NCBI GenBank assembly: GCA_910588035.1
Contig: CAJUPY010000016.1
Coordinates: 13,585-63,813, forward strand
Length of the DNA: 50,229 nt
DNA from: an uncultured Muribaculaceae bacterium
GTDB taxonomy: Bacteria > Bacteroidota > Bacteroidia > Bacteroidales > Muribaculaceae
Direction: 5' to 3'
The notes under the pieces are model-generated. The model did no database searches. It was not told where the DNA came from and saw nothing but the letters and a program-made list of their open reading frames with translations. The position numbers and the translations under genes are program-made. The stretch's first letter is position 1, and every line of letters starts with the position of its first letter. Below are positions 44,247 through 50,229 of the stretch, piece after piece.

Positions 44247-44280
44247 CCGGATCATACCGGATCTCAAAATCGATTATAAC

Positions 44281-44327
44281 AATATGATAAATGCCGCACC
44301 TCGACGAGATGCGGCATTTATCATATT
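44281..44327. terminator. Bidirectional terminator between xseB and rpoC
   Basis: A perfect 18-bp inverted repeat (44281-44298 with 44310-44327) around an 11-base loop. It stands between convergent xseB and rpoC and can end both transcripts, although U-runs are short. Confidence 0.8.
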
Positions 44328-44345
44328 GTGTATGTTGAACAGATC

Positions 44346-47300
44346 TTATTCAGAGATCTTGTTCTCCACTTCGACTATCTCAGAGTTGAGAGCGCCGGCG
44401 ATGTCGTCTTTAGAGCCGACAACGAGGCGTTCATACTCGCGGAGACCTGTACCGGCGGGAATCAGATGACCGCAGATGACGTTCTCCTTCATGCCCTCGA
44501 GAGTGTCGACCTTGCCGTTGATAGCAGCCTCGTTGAGAACTTTGGTGGTCTCCTGGAACGAAGCAGCCGACATGAACGATGAAGTCTGGAGAGCGGCACG
44601 TGTGATACCCTGCAGAATCTGTTCTGAGGTTGCAAGAACTGCATCACGAACGGTTATTGTCTTCAGGTCGCGACGTTTCAATGCCGAATTCTCGTCACGC
44701 AACTTACGTGCTGTGATGATCTGTCCGGCCTTGACATTCTCGCTGTCGCCTGCGTCGACAACGACCTTCTTGCCCCAGATTCGGTCATTTTCTTCCATGA
44801 AGTCGCGTTTGTCGACAACCTGCTGCTCCAGGAAGCATGTGTCGCCCGGATCAAGAATGTTGACCTTGCGCATCATCTGCCGCACGATAACCTCAAAGTG
44901 TTTGTCGTTGATTTTCACACCCTGCATGCGGTAGACGTCCTGAACCTCGTTGACGATGTATTCCTGAACGGCCGTCGGACCCATGATGTTGAGAATGTCT
45001 GACGGGGTGATAGCACCATCTGAGAGCGGAGTTCCGGCACGCACGTAGTCGTTCTCCTGAACGAGTATCTGTTTTGACAGAGGAACGAGATATTTTTTCT
45101 CCTCGCCGAGTTTCGATGTCACCGAAATCTCGCGGTTACCACGTTTGACCTTGCCGAATTTGACCTCACCGTCGATTTCAGACACGATTGCCGGATTTGA
45201 CGGGTTGCGGGCCTCAAACAACTCGGTTACACGGGGAAGACCACCGGTGATGTCACCGGCACCACCCGACGCACGCGGAATCTTGATGAAAATCTCACCC
45301 GGTTTGACCTCTGCGCTGTCATCAAGCATGAGGTGGGCACCGACAGGCAACGCGTAGGTTTTCAGAACCTGACCGTTGGCGTCGACAATGTTGGCCTCGG
45401 GTACTTTCGTACGGTCGCGCGACTCGATGATGATCTTGTCCTGAAGACCCGACTGCTCGTCATACTCGACACGATAGGTGACGTTCTCAGACAGATTGTC
45501 ATATTTGATGTGACCGCCGACCTCACTGACAATGACAGCATTGAAGGGGTCCCATTCGCATATCACATCGCCTTTCTTGACTGTGTCACCATCGCTGTGA
45601 TAGAGTTTCGAACCGTAGGGAATGTTGGCCGAAGTCAACATCATGCGGGTGTTGGGATCAACGATGCGGAGCTCGGCAAGACGACCGATGACAACCTCGA
45701 CATTCCGTCCGTTGGCATCGACCTCGTCGGTTTTGACGGTTCTGAGCTCATCGATCTCGAGAATACCTTCATAGCGCGATGTGACAGAGTTGACTGCCGC
45801 GATATTTGATGCGACACCACCGACGTGGAACGTACGGAGAGTAAGCTGGGTTCCCGGCTCACCGATTGACTGTGCGGCGATGACGCCGACAGCTTCTCCG
45901 AGCTGAACAAGACGGTTGTTTGAAAGGTTGCGTCCGTAACATTTCGCGCAGACTCCTTTCTTCGACTCGCAGGTGAGCACCGAGCGGATCTCGACCTGCT
46001 CGATAGGCGAAGCGTCGATGCGGTCGGCTGCAGCGTCGTTGATTTCCTCACCGGCGGCTACTATGATCTCGCCCGTGATCGGATCTACGATGTCGTGAAC
46101 CGAGACACGTCCGAGAATGCGCTCGCCGAGCGATGCGACAACCTCGTCGTTGTTCTTGATCTCGGTGCAGACAAGTCCGCGGAGAGTGCCGCAGTCTTCT
46201 TCGTGAATGATCACGTCGTGGGCTACGTCGACAAGACGGCGTGTGAGATAACCTGCGTCGGCAGTCTTCAACGCGGTGTCGGCAAGACCCTTGCGGGCAC
46301 CGTGGGTTGAGATGAAGTACTCAAGCACCGACAGGCCCTCCTTGAAGTTCGCCAAAATCGGGTTCTCGATGATCTGACCGCCTTCGGCACCAGCTTTCTG
46401 TGGTTTTGCCATAAGGCCACGCATGCCGGCAAGCTGACGGATCTGGTCTTTAGAACCACGGGCACCTGAGTCAAGCATCATGAAGACTGAGTTGAAGCCC
46501 TGGTTTGCCTCGGTCATCTGTTTCATCAAGACATTTGTCAGTTTTGAGTTGACGTGTGTCCAGATGTCGATGATCTGGTTATAGCGTTCGTTGTTGGTGA
46601 TGAATCCCATCGAATAGTTCTGCATCACCTCTTCGACTGCATCGTATCCTTCCTTGACAATGGCCTCTTTCTCGGCAGGGATGATCACGTCACCGAGGTT
46701 GAACGACAGACCGCCCTGGAATGCCATGCGGTAACCGAGGTTCTTGATATCGTCGAGGAATTGTGCAGAACGCGGAATACCACATTTCTTGATCACTTTA
46801 GAGATGATCGTTCTGAGTGATTTCTTCGAAAGAATCTCGTTGACATAACCGATTTCTGAAGGAACGAACTGGTTGACAAGCACGCGGCCAACAGAGGTGT
46901 TCTCGACCAGACGGGTCACTTTGTTGCCATCGGCATCGACATCGTCGACCATGACCGAGACGGGAGCGTGGAGAGTGACGCGGCCTTCATTATAGGCGAT
47001 CTGCGCTTCTTCGGGTCCGTAGAACTTCAGACCCTCGCCCTTGTCGCCGGGACGTAGCTTGGTGATGTAGTAGAGACCGAGCACCATGTCCTGCGAGGGC
47101 ACGGTGATAGGCGCACCGTTGGCCGGGTTGAGAATATTGTGCGCTCCGAGCATCAGCATCTGTGCCTCGAGAATGGCTTCATTGCCAAGCGGCAAGTGGA
47201 CTGCCATCTGGTCACCGTCGAAGTCGGCGTTGAATGCCGTACATGCCAACGGATGGAGCTGAATTGCCTTACCTTCGATCATCTTGGGCTGGAATGCCTG

Positions 47301-48632
47301 GATGCCGAGACGGTGAAGCGTCGGGGCACGGTTCAACAGAACCGGGTGACCTTTCATCACATACTCGAGGATGTCCCAGACGACGGGTTCCTTGCGGTCG
47401 ACAATCTTCTTGGCCGATTTGACGGTCTTGACAATGCCGCGCTCGATGAGTTTGCGAATTACGAAAGGCTTATAGAGTTCGGCCGCCATGTTCTTTGGCA
47501 GACCGCATTCATGCATCTTGAGCTCAGGACCTACGACGATTACCGAACGTGCTGAATAGTCGACACGTTTACCGAGAAGGTTCTGACGGAAACGTCCCTG
47601 CTTACCCTTGAGGCTGTCTGACAGAGACTTCAGCGGACGGTTGGCATCGGTCTTGACGGCTGATGACTTGCGCGAGTTGTCGAGCAGTGAGTCGACCGCC
47701 TCCTGAAGCATGCGTTTCTCATTGCGGAGAATGACTTCGGGGGCCTTGATCTCCATGAGGCGTTTCAGACGGTTATTGCGGATAATGACACGACGGTAGA
47801 GGTCATTGAGGTCTGAGGTCGCGAAACGGCCACCGTCGAGCGGCACCAACGGACGAAGTTCGGGCGGAATTACCGGAACGGCCTGAAGGATCATCCATTC
47901 GGGGCGGTTGCGGTGTTTCGACGCACGGAACGACTCAACGACCTGAAGACGTTTCAGGGCCTCGGTCTTGCGCTGCTGCGAGCCGTCGGTGTTGGCCTGG
48001 TGGCGCAGTTTATATGAAAGGCTGTCGAGGTCGAGGCGGATCAGAAGATCGTAGATTGCCTCGGCACCCATCTTGGCTATGAACTTGTTGGGATCTGTAT
48101 CTTCGAGCAACTGGTTTTCTTTCGGTAGGCGGTCGAGCACTTCGAAATATTCCTCCTCGGTCAACAGATCGAGTTCCTGAACACCGTCAACCTGTCCGGG
48201 CTGGATCACCACATATTTCTCGTAGTAGATCACCGCGTCGAGTTTCTTGGAGGGGAGACCCAACAGATAACCGATTTTGTTTGGCAGTGATCTGAAGTAC
48301 CAGATATGGGCAACCGGAACGACGAGCTTGATGTGACCCATGCGTTCGCGACGAACTTTCTTCTCTGTCACTTCAACGCCGCAACGGTCGCAGACAATGC
48401 CTTTGTAACGGATGCGTTTGTATTTTCCGCAATGGCACTCATAGTCCTTGACCGGACCGAAGATGCGCTCGCAGAACAATCCGTCACGCTCGGGCTTATA
48501 GGTGCGATAGTTGATTGTCTCGGGTTTCAGAACCTCACCGCTCGACTTCTCCAAGATCTCTTCGGGAGATGCGATGCCGATCGAGATTTTCGAGAAACCG
48601 GTCTTAGTGTTTTTTTCTTTTCTAAAAGCCAT
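44346..48632 (-). CDS. rpoC: RNA polymerase beta-prime subunit
   Basis: 1428 residues, complete. N-terminal zinc site in CHCGKYKRIRYKGIVCDRCGV. Catalytic magnesium motif NADFDGD with Asp 470, 472 and 474. Bridge-helix and trigger-loop region includes GVIAAQSIGEPGTQLT, with the second zinc-binding cluster nearby (CESKKGVCAKCYG). Interior segments such as RQNLLGKRVDYSARSVIVVGP are highly conserved. It lies 92 bases behind rpoB with a hairpin in between. Confidence 0.98.
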   Translation of the reverse strand: MAFRKEKNTKTGFSKISIGIASPEEILEKSSGEVLKPETINYRTYKPERDGLFCERIFGPVKDYECHCGKYKRIRYKGIVCDRCGVEVTEKKVRRERMGHIKLVVPVAHIWYFRSLPNKIGYLLGLPSKKLDAVIYYEKYVVIQPGQVDGVQELDLLTEEEYFEVLDRLPKENQLLEDTDPNKFIAKMGAEAIYDLLIRLDLDSLSYKLRHQANTDGSQQRKTEALKRLQVVESFRASKHRNRPEWMILQAVPVIPPELRPLVPLDGGRFATSDLNDLYRRVIIRNNRLKRLMEIKAPEVILRNEKRMLQEAVDSLLDNSRKSSAVKTDANRPLKSLSDSLKGKQGRFRQNLLGKRVDYSARSVIVVGPELKMHECGLPKNMAAELYKPFVIRKLIERGIVKTVKSAKKIVDRKEPVVWDILEYVMKGHPVLLNRAPTLHRLGIQAFQPKMIEGKAIQLHPLACTAFNADFDGDQMAVHLPLGNEAILEAQMLMLGAHNILNPANGAPITVPSQDMVLGLYYITKLRPGDKGEGLKFYGPEEAQIAYNEGRVTLHAPVSVMVDDVDADGNKVTRLVENTSVGRVLVNQFVPSEIGYVNEILSKKSLRTIISKVIKKCGIPRSAQFLDDIKNLGYRMAFQGGLSFNLGDVIIPAEKEAIVKEGYDAVEEVMQNYSMGFITNNERYNQIIDIWTHVNSKLTNVLMKQMTEANQGFNSVFMMLDSGARGSKDQIRQLAGMRGLMAKPQKAGAEGGQIIENPILANFKEGLSVLEYFISTHGARKGLADTALKTADAGYLTRRLVDVAHDVIIHEEDCGTLRGLVCTEIKNNDEVVASLGERILGRVSVHDIVDPITGEIIVAAGEEINDAAADRIDASPIEQVEIRSVLTCESKKGVCAKCYGRNLSNNRLVQLGEAVGVIAAQSIGEPGTQLTLRTFHVGGVASNIAAVNSVTSRYEGILEIDELRTVKTDEVDANGRNVEVVIGRLAELRIVDPNTRMMLTSANIPYGSKLYHSDGDTVKKGDVICEWDPFNAVIVSEVGGHIKYDNLSENVTYRVEYDEQSGLQDKIIIESRDRTKVPEANIVDANGQVLKTYALPVGAHLMLDDSAEVKPGEIFIKIPRASGGAGDITGGLPRVTELFEARNPSNPAIVSEIDGEVKFGKVKRGNREISVTSKLGEEKKYLVPLSKQILVQENDYVRAGTPLSDGAITPSDILNIMGPTAVQEYIVNEVQDVYRMQGVKINDKHFEVIVRQMMRKVNILDPGDTCFLEQQVVDKRDFMEENDRIWGKKVVVDAGDSENVKAGQIITARKLRDENSALKRRDLKTITVRDAVLATSEQILQGITRAALQTSSFMSAASFQETTKVLNEAAINGKVDTLEGMKENVICGHLIPAGTGLREYERLVVGSKDDIAGALNSEIVEVENKISE

Positions 48633-48676
48633 ATTGTGTTGTTATGCTATGCTGTTTTAAAAACGAGATGCTTTAA

Positions 48677-48706
48677 TGACGGCGGTGACGGATGCCACCG
48701 CCGTTA
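48677..48706 (-). other. Hairpin in the rpoB-rpoC spacer
   Basis: ACGGCGGTG (48679-48687) pairs with CACCGCCGT (48696-48704), extendable by a few pairs, around an 8-base loop. No U-run follows on the minus strand, so a processing or stability element is likelier than a terminator. Confidence 0.6.
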
Positions 48707-48724
48707 TTGTTGAGTCGTGACAGA

Positions 48725-50229
48725 TCAGTTCTCGAGATGAATGCTCAATCCCAGACCGCGGAGCTCATGGAGAAGCACGTTGAGCGACTCGGGAATTCCG
48801 GCCGGTGGCATCGGGTCACCCTTGACGATTGCCTCATAGGCCTTGCTTCGGCCCGTGACGTCGTCACTCTTGATGGTCAGAATCTCCTGGAGTACGTGGG
48901 CGGCACCGAAGGCTTCGAGTGCCCAGACCTCCATTTCTCCGAATCGCTGTCCACCGAACTGTGCTTTACCTCCGAGAGGCTGCTGGGTGATCAGCGAGTA
49001 CGGACCGATCGAGCGTGCATGCATCTTGTCTTCGACCATGTGGCCGAGTTTGAGCATGTAGATCACACCGACAGTCGCAGGCTGGTCGAAACGCTCTCCT
49101 GTTCCTCCATCATAGAGGTAGGTCTTACCGTAGCGCGGAAGACCGGCCTTGTCGGTCCACTCGTTGAGGTCGTCGAGCGATGCGCCGTCGAAGATCGGGG
49201 TAGCGAATTTCTCGCCAAGCTCACGTCCGGCCCATCCGAGAACGGTCTCGAAGATCTGGCCGAGGTTCATACGCGAAGGCACACCCAGCGGGTTGAGCAC
49301 GATGTCGACCGGTGTTCCGTCGGCAAGGAACGGCATGTCTTCCTGGCGCACAATGCGCGAGACGATACCCTTGTTACCGTGACGTCCGGCCATCTTGTCG
49401 CCGACGCTGATCTTGCGCTTCTTGGCAATGTAGACCTTGGCCATCTGCATGATTCCCGAGGGAAGTTCATCGCCGATCGAGATATCGAACTTCTTGCGGT
49501 GGAGTTCGGCATCGATCTCTTTCGACTTGCGCAGATAGTTGACGATTGTCTTCTGGATCATGTCGTTTTTGTGGTCATCGGCCGTCCAGTTGCTCAGGTT
49601 GATTGTGTCGTAGTTGATGCCGCGGAGTGCTGAAGCGGTGAACTTGGCCCCCTTGACAATAACCTCGTCGCCGAGGAAGTCTTTGACACCCTGAGATGTC
49701 TTGCCCGAAGTCAGTGTCATCAGTTTGTTGATGAGAATGTCTTTGAGCTTGTCTTGCTTCTCTTCATATTCCTCGACCAACAGTGGCAGGCGTGCGTTGG
49801 TAGCACGGCGGTTGCCGGCTGTCTTGGCGGCGCGGGAGAAGAGGTGTGTTCCGATGACGACACCCTTCAGCGACGGAGATGCCTTGAGCGAGGCGTCTTT
49901 GACGTCACCGGCCTTGTCACCGAAAATTGCGCGGAGAAGTTTCTCCTCGGGTGTCGGGTCAGACTCACCTTTAGGTGTGATCTTACCGATCATGATGTCG
50001 CCCGGAACGACGTGAGCACCAACTCTGATGATGCCTCGTTCGTCAAGGTCTTTTGTAGCGTCTTCGCTGACGTTGGGAATGTCTGATGTAAGTTCCTCCA
50101 TGCCTCGTTTTGTCTCGCGTACCTCGAGTGTGTACTCGTCGACGTGAACTGAAGTCAGGATATCTTCCTTGACAACACGCTCGTTGAGCACGATCGCGTC
50201 CTCATAGTTGTATCCCTTCCAGGGCATGA
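48725..50229 (-). CDS. rpoB: RNA polymerase beta subunit (C-terminal part, runs off the window)
   Basis: About 500 residues of the C-terminal part; the reading frame continues past the right edge, so the Met at 50227 is internal. Seen are MPWKGYNYEDAIVLNE, SVGDKMAGRHGNKGIVSRIV, the segment NPLGVPSRMNLGQIFET, and GGKAQFGGQRFGEMEVWALEAFGA. The rifampicin-binding region lies further upstream, outside the window. The stop is at 48725, followed by the rpoC spacer. Confidence 0.98.
   Translation of the reverse strand, partial: MPWKGYNYEDAIVLNERVVKEDILTSVHVDEYTLEVRETKRGMEELTSDIPNVSEDATKDLDERGIIRVGAHVVPGDIMIGKITPKGESDPTPEEKLLRAIFGDKAGDVKDASLKASPSLKGVVIGTHLFSRAAKTAGNRRATNARLPLLVEEYEEKQDKLKDILINKLMTLTSGKTSQGVKDFLGDEVIVKGAKFTASALRGINYDTINLSNWTADDHKNDMIQKTIVNYLRKSKEIDAELHRKKFDISIGDELPSGIMQMAKVYIAKKRKISVGDKMAGRHGNKGIVSRIVRQEDMPFLADGTPVDIVLNPLGVPSRMNLGQIFETVLGWAGRELGEKFATPIFDGASLDDLNEWTDKAGLPRYGKTYLYDGGTGERFDQPATVGVIYMLKLGHMVEDKMHARSIGPYSLITQQPLGGKAQFGGQRFGEMEVWALEAFGAAHVLQEILTIKSDDVTGRSKAYEAIVKGDPMPPAGIPESLNVLLHELRGLGLSIHLEN

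Noticed and set aside
48692..49633. Plus-strand open frame (313 codons)
   Set aside because: Antisense to rpoB; the conserved RNA polymerase motifs are on the minus strand.

Overview
The window is about 50 kb of chromosome from a Bacteroidota bacterium, most likely order Bacteroidales and plausibly Muribaculaceae (genus not determinable by eye). The reasons are: many promoters of the Bacteroidetes sigma-ABfrp type (TTTG, about 20 bases, TAnnTTTG); SusC-like TonB receptor architecture; DUF5689, DUF6359, DUF3256, DUF3316 and DUF3244-like proteins; a C10 peptidase; a T9SS-like C-terminal tail; and a rpoC of Bacteroidales length. Most of the window looks chromosomal and intact. No CRISPR array, insertion sequence, integrase or phage gene was seen.

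Layout. (1) 1-4060: an AT-rich accessory patch with a small exported DUF3244-like protein followed by a C10 (streptopain-like) lipoprotein protease on the minus strand, and a divergent membrane-spanning TPR lipoprotein with an HTH-like tail. (2) 4067-7517: a minus-strand run of two TerD proteins, a TSCPD protein, a HAD phosphatase and aroB. (3) 7663-10065: a two-gene (split) LysO lysine exporter and an orphan zinc-ribbon-like membrane protein. (4) 10128-16105: gdhA, then parC with a DUF3316 protein and an S41 peptidase in one tight unit. (5) 16185-19900: plus-strand yigZ, a small receiver protein, pyrE, an SRPBCC protein and argH. (6) 20130-27354: a glycan-degradation patch without SusCD, made of a 1564-residue GH128-like multidomain enzyme and a translationally coupled BNR-4/GH43 pair. 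(7) 27501-34748: a four-gene operon of TonB receptor, two DUF5689 lipoproteins (one with four DUF6359 copies) and an unlisted 56-residue membrane protein. (8) 35118-40149: an A5P-isomerase-like SIS protein, a PfkB-like kinase, ribH, tRNA-Tyr and tRNA-Gly in one likely transcript, then an M16 peptidase. (9) 40342-44246: DEAD-box helicase, DUF3256, xseA and xseB. (10) 44346-50229: rpoC and the 3' part of rpoB, which runs off the right edge.

The two most interesting regions are the receptor/OB-fold-like lipoprotein operon (27501-34748), whose ligand is unknown and which lacks a SusD, and the protease with its putative cognate inhibitor (142-1992). Several transcription units are bounded by clear hairpin terminators and start at well-formed Bacteroidetes promoters, so operon boundaries are better supported here than usual from sequence alone. 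All domain names are from memory of family patterns; no search was run.
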